NCBI GenBank assembly: GCA_015657535.1
Contig: JADHZB010001888.1
Coordinates: forward strand, 56,285 to 120,284
Reading direction: 5' to 3'
DNA from: Nephromyces sp. MM_2019
Taxonomy: Eukaryota > Apicomplexa > Aconoidasida > Nephromycida
Length of the DNA stretch: 64,000 nucleotides
A program made the translations under genes and the position numbers. Positions 12,165 through 25,400 of this stretch are shown piece by piece (positions within the stretch are counted from its first letter, which is position 1; each line of letters opens with the position of its first letter). A model generated the notes under the pieces. That model saw only the letters and a list, made by a program, of their open reading frames with translations. It was not told the DNA's origin and made no database searches.

Positions 12165-12845
12165 TCAGTTGGAATCTTGTGCTTTAGATTTTCTTTCCAT
12201 TCGTTTTAATTCTACATCTTTTTTCCTTTCAACTTCGAGCCTATATTCTTCCGTTTCCTCAATAACTCTTTTCCTGTCTGTGTGATTGTTATATAGGTGA
12301 AGTGTTATACAAGAAATTAGAAGAAACCAGAATAATGGAGATTGAAAAGTCATCCGCCTTTCTGGTACTAATAAATTCCATAAGTCTTCAGACTTTTTTG
12401 CTTGTTTAGCTAACCTTTCGGACTCTTTTATAGCAGCTTTATCAGCTTCTGAAATTTCAGGATTAGGTGTATTTGTTGAACCTTGTGAATTTTTCGGAGC
12501 ATGTGAATTGATTGAGGCTTGTGAAATTGCTGAAGATTGTGAGTCTGTTGCAGCTTGTATGTTTGTTGAAGCTTGTGGATTTGTCGTAATCTGTGAATTG
12601 GTTGATGTTTGTGTAGTTGTTGAAGGTTGTGAGTTTTTTGAATTCAGTAAAATAGATGAATACGTTGATAACTTCTTTCTCTGATCTTTCAAATAATACA
12701 ATTGGCCATTCTTTAAAGCCCTTTTTATTAGATTCGAATGTTTAAGAGATATATCTAAATCTTGATGGTGAATATTCCTATATAAAATAGGAAGGGTTTT
12801 GTTTAAGTTAGCCCAAAAATGATTGTAACGTGAGGCGCCTAACAT
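12165..12845 (-). CDS. Hypothetical single-span membrane protein with Ser-Thr-Gln repeats
   Basis: Single-exon frame of 226 residues from the first ATG (12845) to TGA; the open frame runs further upstream without an ATG, so an unseen 5' exon is possible. The N-terminus is basic and poor in acids, compatible with a mitochondrial targeting signal. The middle (about residues 70-145) is a degenerate repeat built on S-Q-A-S-T-N units. One membrane segment, WFLLISCITLHLYNN, follows near residue 180, and then a highly charged helix rich in Glu, Arg and Lys. This layout (presequence, one span, charged soluble tail) is common for small mitochondrial inner-membrane proteins, but I do not recognise a family and infer no function. 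Confidence 0.55.
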   Translation of the reverse strand: MLGASRYNHFWANLNKTLPILYRNIHHQDLDISLKHSNLIKRALKNGQLYYLKDQRKKLSTYSSILLNSKNSQPSTTTQTSTNSQITTNPQASTNIQAATDSQSSAISQASINSHAPKNSQGSTNTPNPEISEADKAAIKESERLAKQAKKSEDLWNLLVPERRMTFQSPLFWFLLISCITLHLYNNHTDRKRVIEETEEYRLEVERKKDVELKRMERKSKAQDSN

Positions 12846-13607
12846 TTTGGAGCATATGCTTTTCAAGGAATCGATGGCTTTATGGCAATCATTTATTATT
12901 AAAATGGCTTAATATAGAACTTGACGTGATTAATAATCACCCAAAGTTCTAATAATTCTAACGTGAACTAGATAATATAAAAAGTCTTTACTTGACAGGT
13001 GCAGTTAGAAATCAGATAGTAATGTCAAACTTTAAATTACACACGCGTAGTAATTCTCCCCTAGCGACAATATTCATGTAATTCAATATGAAGCATATAG
13101 TGAGGTTGTGACACGCATAGAATCTTTAAAAAAAATTGAAGGCCTGAGAAGACTAAGTTTATTAGAATGACTTTTGTTATGAGATTTAGTTGAGGTTTTT
13201 GTTTTTCTAACTTCTGCTTAAATTTGAATTGATTGTGTTTTAATTCTTGTATTTGTCAATAAAAATGGTTTTAAGGAGAAAAGTTTTCAATTAATTTACC
13301 AAAATTTTAATACAAATCTAATAGATAAGAAGCATAATATCTTGCAGGCTTTAAATAATAATTTTTTGATTATTGTAAGCCAAATTATTACCTGTTAAAT
13401 TCATTGGCTTTTTATAAAATAAATCATAAATCAATTCAAATGATACGTACTATAAAAAAATATATTAAGAATTAATTTATTCATTTGGAAAGAAAATTTC
13501 CTTAAACCTAAAGTAAAAAAAAGAATTATTTAATCAAGAATTTTTTTAAACGCGAGGGTTTTGAAAAAAAAAAAAAATAAAAGCAGGAATTCTAAGAAAA
13601 AATTAAA
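12846..13607. other. Intergenic, nothing recognised
   Basis: AT-rich spacer between two minus-strand genes; it should hold the 3' end of ATG7 and the promoter of the small membrane protein. No motif or repeat stands out apart from A-rich runs near 13560-13575. Confidence 0.6.
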
Positions 13608-16600
13608 TTATATAAAAGCACTATAATCATCTTCATTATCTGACAGGGCAATGACCTGGTCTTCATCAATTGCTTCTTTAATTTTATCCAACCCAGATAC
13701 TTGTTCCAATATTGTTGAATCTAGTACGACCTAATTTTCAAGAAAGGTTCAAATTGTCTATTCATCTGTACAAATTTGGATATCTCAATATACAAACATG
13801 CCTTTGAAAAAATAACTTTATTGGAAAAAAGAGGAATTTCTGCAACTCTCAGTTAATCCTATTAAACTTTCAATAGATTCAATTTGAAGGTAGAGTTTAA
13901 AAAAAAAACAAAAAAAATACTCTTGATACGCTAGCCTTTTAATATTAGTATTATGTGTGATTCAGTTCTTTTATATATTTCACGAATTAGGTGTGCTTAG
14001 ATTTATCGTTAAGTGTTTTATTTCAAATTTTACCTTTTGAACAAATTCTTTACCATGCCTCTGAAAATGATCTATAACTTGTGGTGAGCAACAAATACAA
14101 TTTTCAAATGGTTCTGTGTGCATACTCACTACTCGAAAGTCTAAAGAAAGTTTATTTTTAAACAAGATTATTAATGGTATACGAAAAATTAGTAAACATT
14201 AATATAACTTCTATGACTTTAATTTAGAATCTAGTAAAATTAGTTCTATGATAAGTATTTTGACTTGTATGTGTAAGAAATATTAATTTTCTTTTAAAAG
14301 AATCTAAGTGAGTGGGTTTTGTGAATTTAATAATATCTATAGATTGTTATTAAATTTCCACCTACCATTCAAAAACCCTCTTATAGTGTGTGGTGTTGCA
14401 CCTAAACAAGATTGATAAAATGAAGGTGGGGCAAGTAGAGATTGTTGAGAGTAGGCTTGGCTATGTGGTGCTGCAAAGCCAAGTGTATGCTGTGTAAGTG
14501 AAGTAACTAATTCTACTGCTATTGTGCTAGCAATAATAGCAGCGCCAGGTCGTGTTATTGTACACTGTTGGTCAAGTGTTCTATGAAGATAATACATATA
14601 GATTAAGCTGAACAAGTTGCATTGATCAAATACCAATGTGTGCTTGGGGTGCTTCATAAAAATTTTCTTCCAGTTAACTTTACATATTTTTTAAAATTTA
14701 ACAATTGATTTTTATAAAGAATAATTTGTATATATATATTATTGATCAATTAGATGAGTATACATTACTTACCGATCAGTAACAGAGTCTGAAGGTGCAG
14801 AGAAATCATTACAGAAATAGCAAGCAAGTGGTGTTGTACTAAATGAATGCCTCATTACTACAAATGAGTCAAATCCTATAGCAACAGTCATACATAAAGG
14901 AGCTGCTTTTTGTTTTGGAGTTTGAGGTTTATGCCTATGAAATTGTATAAGATTTATCTTTATTTTAAATGAAATTTTTTTGAAATTAATTACATTCATG
15001 CGTAATAAATATTTCTAGTTTCAGAGTAATGAAAAGATTTATGTATAAACACTGTTAGAAGGTCAATTGTGTGCACATTCAATGGCCATTTGTCATTTCA
15101 ATCATTTTAGGATTGCTATATTGTAGATGCTACTTTATAATTTATTAACTGACAAAATTTACAGGTGTGTTAGATACATATTATAAGGAATATAAAATAT
15201 AAGGAGTACTTGAAGCATATTATAATTACTGAGTATGATCTAAAGAAATGATGAGAGACACGATTCAAAATAATGTGATTGTAATCCCCCATTCTTAGGT
15301 ATAATCGGGAAATAATGTGGTATAAAAAATTTCACAGCTAGTCCAAAACAATGTGTGCAAAAGTGAAGGCTACCGTAAATAAAAATTCTACCTAGTAGCA
15401 ATCATTAGTGAGGGTAGCCAACGAGACTCCCTTGAATCTGTTAAAAGGAACACTACATCATGTGTATCAATTAAATTTTCCAGGGTTTCATAAGCCTCAT
15501 TGAAAGTGTGATTGTGGACAGATATAGGGTGTCCTGTATGCAATTGAAATAGATGTATAATTAATTGCAAAGGGGAATCAAAAAGTCTATATAATTTCTT
15601 TTGTAATTAATCTATAAATATGTATATATATATATATTTATGCACGTGTAAGTATTTATATTTAAAATCTACTTTTGTGTGTAAACTCTATTATCTGACC
15701 AGGCATAGGTATTTCCAAGTTGAATGTATTACATTCCAAATCTGGTCGGATGTTAAGAAGGTGCTCTTTAGCAGCCTCAGCTTTGAATTTTCCAAGGTAT
15801 GACTAAGTGTTAATGTTTTTGAAATTTACATACATAATTAAGATTTCAAATTATTTAAAAAAAATTATTTTTCATTCAAAAATGAGTTGTAGTTACAAAA
15901 TGTCAAATGGGTATGATTTAATTGTCGCATTAGGCTTTCATTATATAAGAAAAGTAGGTATATAGAGTATGTATAAATATATATAAATATAGCTATCAAG
16001 TCTGTTGTCAATTATAGATTGTTAATATAATATTATGGGAATTAACTTTAATGCTTACATCAGCATCTGCATCCTTGTGTGTGTATAGCCATTGTCGTGA
16101 GGGGTTAGATAGTGCCACTCTACCTCTGTCTACAATAGTTAGCTTTCTGTGTGTTAAGGGGATGTAAGACAAATAAATCAATCCTATAGAATTTGGATAT
16201 ATTAAAATGCACACAATTATAAAAATGAAAACCACAAAGCATCGTCATAAAATTTCCCCCAAATCTAATTAATTTAAAGTAATAGGCAATACCAAAAGAT
16301 GTTAGTATAGTATGCTGTAAAATATAGAAATATTGTAGCTAATCAATGAAAAAGCTGGAAATAGTATTTGAAGTAGAATCTTGTACTAAGAAGTAGTCGT
16401 TGGTATAAATTACTAGGATAATCATGTATTTAGGCTTAAATAAGAATCATAGTTATAGATTGAGATATACTAAATTGATAGAAAATAATTTGCACGAATG
16501 ATTATATAGATAAATATGCGTGTGCATTTGTTATGTGCTGGTGTAATGGTCAAAAGTTAAGTGATACTATAATCAAAACTATGTTCATATATTGGTTGCC

Positions 16601-19439
16601 ATGTAAACAAAAATCTTATAAGACGAAATTGTAGGATATAAGAAGTTTCTCAATAAGGAATTGTGTATGATTCAGAAAATATCACTATAGAAAGTAGAAT
16701 AATGTCAGTTTTAGTATTAAAATTCATGAAAGAATGTTGACAAACAAGAAAACATTATTTTAATTAGAGATTGAGACTCAGGATAGAAAATTCGTATCAG
16801 AAAGGAAACATGATTACAAACACATAAATGGGTCCCAAAATCAGTATATTTCTATAGATTACTCACCGGCAACCCCAGGCTACTAGTGTTCTTGCTACAC
16901 ATGAACCAAGAGCTCCAGCTCCAAGTAGTAAGAATCTTTTTTTTTGTATATTATCGGGGCAAAATTCGGGTAATATACGCCATTTTATTAGGCGTATGTT
17001 CAAATCTACTGCATTCCTTTTCATAACTTCTCTGCTTAGAAATTCTTGCAAGCTTAAACAAAATATTGAGGTTGTCCTAAAGGGATCTTTGAGGTTTTTA
17101 CATCTCAACCAACCCGATACAAAGCTTGCCTTGAGTTGAAAATTCGAAAGAAAAATTTCAGTGTGTGGTGTCTGTTGAATGGGTTTGGGTGAACTTAGTT
17201 CAGAATTCTCTGAATTGGCTAAATTTGCTCCTGAATCTTTAGTGACACATTTCAATTCTTCAGGAGATATAGTAGGATCATCTATATGCCTACATAGTTC
17301 ATTACTAGGATTTATTTCATCAAGCGCATAATCAACAAAATCCATTGAAAAATTAAAATGTCTAGGAATAATTCTAGAAGGATTTGTTGATTGATAGGAT
17401 AAACTATATGAAATAGAGTCTAGTAAGTTAGGTGTAGACGATTTTGCTGGAGAACAGGATAAGTCAGAAAGTAAAGTGTGTGGTGGGGAATTATCGGTTT
17501 TAATTGACCAGTTTGATATCTTATCTGTGAGATCATCTTGTTTTTCAGTCGCATTCAATTTCCATAAAGGGCTAGAATTTACAAAACTATTTGAAAAGTG
17601 AGCTGAAGGGTAATCAGGGGAGTCTCGAGGGATAGGTTCAACTCTTGAGCCATTAGATAATTTATTCTGAGTGTTGGATTCTGTTGTATTCTCTGATTGT
17701 CTTATCAACTTCTTGTAAGGTTCATAGATACCCTGTGTGTTATATAAGGGTGTATTAGGAGTGTTCTCGGATAGGCTAGGAAAAGAAGAAGCAGGTGGAA
17801 GATATACTCGGAAATAGAGAGATCGTGATAGCCCCTTTTTGTTTATCGTAGATTGGCTATCACGGTAAAGTATAATATTTAGGGATTTTTCAAAAAGTTG
17901 GTAGTGTAAGGTAATTATATACAATACAGAGCGGAGTGCCCAAGAAGGATAATTGGGTGAACTTGAAGGGTCAATAAAACAGAGGAAAGTAGAGTTTGTA
18001 ATAGTTCCCTTCGGTAGCTTTTCCAATTCATGGAATTCAACTTTTCCCAAGACTTCTTCCATCCAGAAAGAAATGTGTGGTGATGAAGAGGTGTACTTTA
18101 TTAGTGCAAAAAATTGATCTTGGAGAAGTTCTGAATTCATCTTTTGCGACAAGAAATCACCCAATTTGGCCAGGGGTGTCAAATGCGTAAAATGCACATT
18201 CTTAGGTATTAGTACAGGGAAACAAGTTGAATAAGTTATGTTAAATTTTTTAAGATCTATATATGTTATAATTAAAAAGCTGTTGATATGGTGTATAACC
18301 TTAGAGAGTGTACATGGTGGGTTTGATTTGTGTATATAATTACATATGCTAATGAGATCGACCTCAGAGATTCCTTGTATATCTGTTGAGTCTCCAAATT
18401 GACGAAGAAGCATCTGCTCAACAATATGACTCCGAGAAACCTGATCAAATTCAGCCCTAGAATTAAAATTCTTCAGGAAACCTTGTGTGTAACTTGGGTC
18501 GTGTTTATAGATGTTAATAAAAGCTTTCTGAAATAAAGGAGGATTTTTATAGCTTTCTGGTAATATAAAGTTTGTTAAATCTGATGTTTGGTTTAAGTTT
18601 TCTCGAAAAGTTTCAGGCTGAGTATCAGGGCCGGAGTATGTTACGTTTTCGGGATGTGTATCTGGACTAGAAATTGACGTAGCGTTAGATTGCCTGAAGG
18701 TGTCTGTGATAGGTGTGATATGAATAGGTATTGGCGCTGTTTTTAGGTCTTCACCCTTACTAGAAGCTGATATCTTATTTTTATCGTAAGTTGAAATTGG
18801 CGCAGCCTTGAGGTTTGCTGTGAGGCTTGAGGTCAATGTATTGGGTTGAATATTTTGACGTAAATCAGTATTGGAATATGCATCATAAGTAGGAGTTGAT
18901 ACTGACGATGTAGTTAAGTTATTGCTTTTAGCATTGTAATTTGCACTCGAAACTGAATTTTGTCGAAGTAAATTAGGGTTAACAGAAAATGTTTTACTAG
19001 CTGAGATATCTCCTTGAGTAGCTTCATTCAAGGTATTAGTTTCAATTGTATCTTTAAGGTAACTTACATTGGTGGGCTGAAAATGGCTTTTATTTTGTGA
19101 GTTGGATATATTAGGGCTACTATAGGTACTAGAATATTCCATATCTCTTTCATCGGGAAGTGATAAATCGCTCAAGCGAAAAGATGATGGAGTGTGAGTA
19201 GGAGCGGGATGTGTTGGCCTACCTAGTATAGGTATCCAAGGATTATCCAGTTTCCAAACATCTAATTTTAGCTCACACAATTTTTGCCAAAATGTCACTT
19301 CTATTATGCATTGATAGGGCTGAAACTGTAAGAGTGGATGTGGCTCTGGAGTCGATGGTAATTGGTCGAATATTAATGAGAACGTTGTGGGGTCAGAGCG
19401 CTCTATTTCATTTGAGACCTTTCCACTATCAAAAGCCAT
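13608..19439 (-). CDS. ATG7: Autophagy-related E1-like enzyme ATG7
   Basis: E1-like enzyme that activates ATG8 (and ATG12) for transfer to E2 enzymes; in apicomplexans the pathway serves the apicoplast membrane. Eight exons: 16867-19439, 16059-16146, 15700-15802, 15392-15533, 14773-14934, 14366-14580, 14034-14140 and 13608-13730; all phases agree, total about 1170 residues against roughly 600-700 in yeast and animals. The N-terminal domain shows [16 protein letters not shown] and, later, [19 protein letters not shown]. The adenylation domain starts at [10 protein letters not shown] and has the nucleotide-binding loop [54 protein letters not shown] and the catalytic cysteine in [13 protein letters not shown]-terminal [11 protein letters not shown] block and an acidic end follow. 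The extra length is two Ser/Thr/Asn-rich inserts in the N-terminal half (about residues 95-290 and 590-700). The start is the ATG at 19439. Confidence 0.96.
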
Positions 19440-20384
19440 TCTTGAAGATCGAGCCTTATCTCCTCTCCAGGTGTCGGTAGTGTTTGAAGCCTCGGTATAC
19501 TAGGTAATTTATCAGTAAGTTGCTTTTGTTTCAGGCATTATTGTGTGAGCCTATTGAGCCACTGTATTTATAGAAACGGCTAGGAATTAAATTCACTTGA
19601 GTGATTTTAATTCCTTTATATTGAAAGTAAGGGTATTCCACAAGCCCTTGATTTTAGTGTGTTGTAACTGTGTGTCACAGTTGAATCTGTATATAAATAA
19701 GAACAGTTAAGATTGAGAATTTAAATCATGGTTTATGATTCATGTCTAAACGTTGTTGGGTAATGCAAACATTTTAATGGGAATATAGCAGGCCTAGAAA
19801 TCAATAAGTGTATATATAACGTGTTGTGAGTCACATATCTAACCTGTGAACTCAATTGATTATTTGGTGATGTATCCTTCATGGATTTTCACTTTGGATA
19901 ATATTTAAGAGCACAGAGTTACTCTGTAGAGAACTGAATACACGCATAATTGCATACTTATAATGTGAATTCAACTTATGCATAATATATCTAGAAAATA
20001 TATTCTAAAATGCAAATAAGCATGCAAAAAGTTTTTAGGTTATGTAATTAATCACTAGGCATCTTGAGTTGTTATCCTCAAAAATTTCAAAGCTGGTGGA
20101 GAATTGGATATAAAGTAAGATTCTTACAAAGTTTGTGCACAGTTATATACCCCTATATTCAATTTCGGATTTTACCTTTAACATTTTAGTGAATTTTTAT
20201 TTTCTCAAATCATCAGATGATAAAGCTATGCCCCAAATTATGTCATATGAAAGACTTTTGAAAAGTGTTAGACTAAAGGGAAGGAATTGATGCGTGCGGA
20301 AAAAAGAGTTAATTGTTGCACTGATTTGTTTATTTAGGAAAGTTTAGTTTTTATGATAAAGAAGAGTAAAAATCAATATGTATG

Positions 20385-20430
<46 letters not shown>

Positions 20431-22428
20431 AGCAAATGTAAATGTAAAATAGGAAAACTTCGCAGGTTATGGTAAAGCTGAAGATAAGCCAAATAGAAAA
20501 AGGGTTCAAACATTAACGTTCATTCATTTATACTAAAAGTGCTAGTTGTGAGTTGTATAAAGTAGGATGACATCTGTTGTCTTTATTTGATGATTGACAT
20601 TTTTGAATTACATAAATTAAGCCCCGTAACAATTGCCTTTCCAATTTTCAAAAAAAAATTTCCTTTTATCCATGTGTATTTATATATTTTTTTTTATTTG
20701 AAAATATCTTTTCCTTTTACAAGTAACACTTTTAGTATTCCTTTATCAAGGAAAACGATTAATTGTATAGAATTATTTCATGGTTTTGCTACTTGGAAGC
20801 CAATAAGATAGATGAATCATGAGTGATACAAATTTGAGTGTTTATCTTAGGAATTTAAAGCCAACTTAACATTTGCCTCACTCTAAAATCATTAAGGGCG
20901 GTATAGTTTGAATTAACTAACAATCTCTTAACTAAATACTTAATTTAAGGACTCAAAATAACCACTGCTTTTCCATCCTAAATTCATTATTACCTAACTT
21001 AAATATAAAAGGTGATTTTTTCAAATCAAATGTTTCAAAATTGAGATAACTTTATTGAACCTTTTAAATCTCCATTTATTTACAGAATTATGTAGTTGGC
21101 AAGACATTTACATATTTAAAATTAGAGATATTGAAACAATATCGTGCTGGTTTTCACATAGCGTAGATATCTTTTAAATACAAATTTGTGTTAGGAAGCC
21201 TTGTGTTATTTCATACTGTAAGCTCTTAGCTTAATATTTGTATAAAATAAAACACCCTAGAAAATTGACTAGATATCCATATAGTATTAAATCAACATAC
21301 TAACTAATCTTTTTATTGCCTATTGACGGATTGTAAATGAAATCTATTCGCAATCCTTAGTATTAAAAGTCAGTATTGTTTCCGAACAATATATTAAGAA
21401 AATTATTATAATATAAAATGTCTTGACAAATCATTTCTTGAGTAAGTAAAGCTAAAAATGTAATTCAAAATTTGGTATCATCAAAACTTAAATCATCATA
21501 AAAAATCTAAAAAACTAAGAATTGGCAATTATTATTATAAGTGTTGAATAATTAATCATTAATTCCTCAAAAAAAAAGTATATTCAATATTTCTTAACTC
21601 AAAAAGCTTATTTAGTGATAAGGTTTGTAAGACTTTTATTTTCCATAGCTCTTTTCCTCCTATTATAAGCTCAAAGCTTGCTATATACTGTCCTTCCCCA
21701 TTTTTGTATCTAGATTACATTCTAATTGTAAAATTTGTACTCACCTAGATGAGACATCCTTGATTAGGAAGATAATGGTCTTGTGGTGTATTTACACCTC
21801 TTTTTGATCATACAGTTCAACACATGTTTAACACAATTATATATTTAATTCAGATATTAAGAAATAAGAAATGAACATAGTACATTGTCAACCAATTGCT
21901 TATGAAATTATATTTCTCTTACAACTATATATATATTATATTGCAATACTAAAAATAACAATTTGAATGTCGAATTGTTTCGCTAATTAAAAACAAAATC
22001 CTACTTCTCTTCCTTTAATTAGTCTTCAACAGATACCGAATAGTTAAGCTGAGAAATTATATTTAGATTCCTAAATCATATTTCACGCAAACCATTTAAC
22101 ACTAATCGTAAGCTCGCCAAACGTGACTTCTAGCACGAAAACATTGACTAATAATAGACACCATTTCAAAATAAAAGGCATGAGCCTCTTAATATGTATT
22201 TGAGAATTTTCAATAGAAATAGAATCAAGTCATATGCAACTTAACCCTATCTTAACTTTCACCAAAATTTCTACTACTTGCATCTTTCCTTGTAATTGTA
22301 ACTGAAATGAAGACTTGAGGTCGAGTCAACTAATTACACAAGAAAAGAGATAAGTATGTAAAACATTCTTCAAAACACTGGCACACGCATACTTTTTCTA
22401 ATCACATCTCTATTAAATTAGTCACACA
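19440..22428. other. Long divergent intergenic region
   Basis: Three kilobases between ATG7 (leftward) and the giant nucleoporin-like gene (rightward), so both promoters should lie here. It is AT-rich; the only clear structure is a TA microsatellite at 20387-20430. Small open frames in it have no coding character. Confidence 0.6.
20387..20430. repeat. (TA)n microsatellite
   Basis: Almost uninterrupted TA dinucleotides over about 44 bases, broken once by a TTT at 20400-20403, in the divergent ATG7/nucleoporin spacer. Confidence 0.95.
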
Positions 22429-25400
22429 ATGTTGGTGTCTCCGCCAAAGGCTAATCCTTCTAGCACTCTAAACTCAGATCCTACCAATTCATCTAAGCCT
22501 AATGAAGATAAGTTACAGTTTGGTAATAATCGCTTCGAAAAGCTTTATTTACACTGGATTATACCGTGGCTTAGGAGCGGTAACGCCGAAGCACTTCGAG
22601 CCAGGAAGGCAGGATCTAATCAAGCCTCACAACCTCTAAACAGTCCAAATTATTCTGAACAAAACGGAGGTCAGAACACTTCTGATGCTTTGGATGCATC
22701 AAATAGGTCCAAACTCATCGCAGATGACGATGAATCAATCTTACTTGACATTGAAGAGGCGGAAAAATTAGACGAAGCTATCTTTGACAAATTAGATGAA
22801 GAAATCCCCTATTTCTTGAACTTATTGAAAGTTTCACCAAGAAAGATGGATCTTAATTATAATGACTTCATAGACCACATAAACCAATTTTATCCTGGCT
22901 GGCAACGTATTGCAGGGGATATTAATTTGATCTCTGAGTACTTGGAAATGGATCAGTATGAATGTCTTGGCCTAACATATGACGCTATCAAGAGTATGGA
23001 TGTTGATGGTGGAGTCATCTGGCACCCACGTTTGGTAGTAGATGTACTTAGAAGTGAACAACAATACCAATTAATATGTTTACTAGAACTTGCTGATAAT
23101 TTACATGATTACAACAAAATTGGTATAGATGAAGAGAACCAAGAAAAGCATAGTAACGCCATTTGTGCTTGGTTTTTTACAGAACTAATTAAGAAACAAT
23201 TTATAACAGCTTGTATAGAAACAATTTCACAGCTCATCAAACAAATCCTTTACCCAGAAAAGGACTTAAATTCAAGGTTTTCGAAATCCCCTTTCCACCA
23301 ATATATACGTGAATCATCTCAAGCACACTATACTTCAATGCTCTTCAAATTGATAGATATATTACATGTATTAACACAAAGATTTCACACAAGTCTTAAG
23401 GATGTGGAAGGTTTGCTACAATTGATACCACACTTGACATCATCACCAACAACATTCACCAGCCCAACAATTTCATTATCTGCCTTTGACTTTGATGATT
23501 ATATGCAACCTCCTAAGAATTCCCTTACATCTAGAATCGCTTTGTTATTGATAATAGCACTACATCCAAAAATACCACGTTGGCTAATTGACCGCTCTTC
23601 TCCCAGAGTAACAAATTTTAAGTCCATAAGTAGGCCATTAGTCACTGAGCTCAACACTATGAGTTCAACACATGAGGCTGAAGAAATAAAATTCAGATTA
23701 TCATCAAATAAACTCCAAGATTCTATATTTGAAGATGTAAGCAAGTTTTGGCTTAAACTAAATAGAAAGAATCCCTCAGAGCCAGACTTTTGGAATGAAT
23801 CTTCACCTTCTGGTTTAGGTTCGGTGCTAAATTTTGTCGTTTGCGGTATTTACCTCTCTGATTTGAGTGTGATATTGGAACAGATAACACAAAAAGATAT
23901 CATAAAGAAGATACAAACTGTATACCTGGAAAATACATTCAGAGTGGACAGCATAGGTATCTTAACATTCCAATTCTTCAATGAATTATTCATAAACTCA
24001 TTTGTTGGCCCAAATGGGATTACAGCCGTTTGGGGCACTATACTTGACCATGAAATCAAGAAGAAACGTAAAATTGTTACACAAAAAGCAGGCCCCATCA
24101 TACACATTTTACAATCTATAAATACAACTATAAGGCATTTCCCAGCATGTGCTCCATCTTATTTATACCTTGTTAAGAATTGTATAGATCGTTATAGTAC
24201 AATCTGGGAGGATGCAGTAACTACACATTCATACAACCTAGACTCAAGTTTATCGCACAATCCATTAAATAATTATAGTAACAGTTACAATATGCATGTA
24301 CATACACATGATCTCGACTATTCTATAAATCAAGAATACACACTTATACAAGCTGCCGCTAATACATTAGGTGTTTGTATTGACACTTACTCACCCCTAT
24401 TCATTGAAATTTTATCATTATCTTCTATATTGTGTAATTTTGGTGGTACAAAGGTAGCAGAAGGTATATTAGTGCACTTCACTGTTCCTTCTCTTATGCG
24501 TTTACATTTTCCCTTGCTATTTATCAAATTATTCGATCAATTGAATTCGTCATTGAGGGGCCAGTATGCAAGCTTACCACAACAACTCTATATCCCATAC
24601 ACTCATGATTTAGATAAATCAAATAACAAATTAAATACACAAATTAATCAGTTAAAACCACACTCAAGGGTTTATAATTCTGAAGGTTATAATAAACACA
24701 GATTAAGCCATAGCAATATGACGTCAACATTTGTAAATCCTCAAAATACATTAAATACACTCTCTAACATACTTTCATCGAATGGTAACTACCCAATTGG
24801 TACATTAGAAGCATTAGAAAATTGTATAAGACTCTCAGCAGGTGCTATGAATCTCCGATTATTCTTATTACTCCCACCTGCTTACCCATTGATAACAGAG
24901 TGCTTAGAATGTAAGCACACAAATCGTACATTACATTTGCTAGATGCTATATATGGTATACTTCGTTGGGGTGAGCCTACATCTACACACACATCAACTA
25001 ATTCAATAACATTATATGGTATAAAATCAGCTTGTTTTGAGATATTATGTAATGGTTTGATAAGAAATCCATCAACAGCATACTCTGTATTGCAAGAAAT
25101 TGGTTTAAATTTATTATCACCACTTAATAAGGATATAAAAAAGTCTATGAGTGGTGTAGATGAGGGACGCTTACTTATAACATTCATGACATGTGTAAAT
25201 ACACTACTGCAATTTATTGGTTTCAGGAGGCGGTTTAATGACTCATTATCAGCTTCATGGGTTACACATAGCGCATATAACAGTGAACAAAATGTTTCAT
25301 CGGATAGGGCTTATAAAACAACTGCAAATACAGCAACAGCAGCCATAACAGCAACAACAGCTACAGCTACATCAGCCACCACAATTAACAATACAACACA

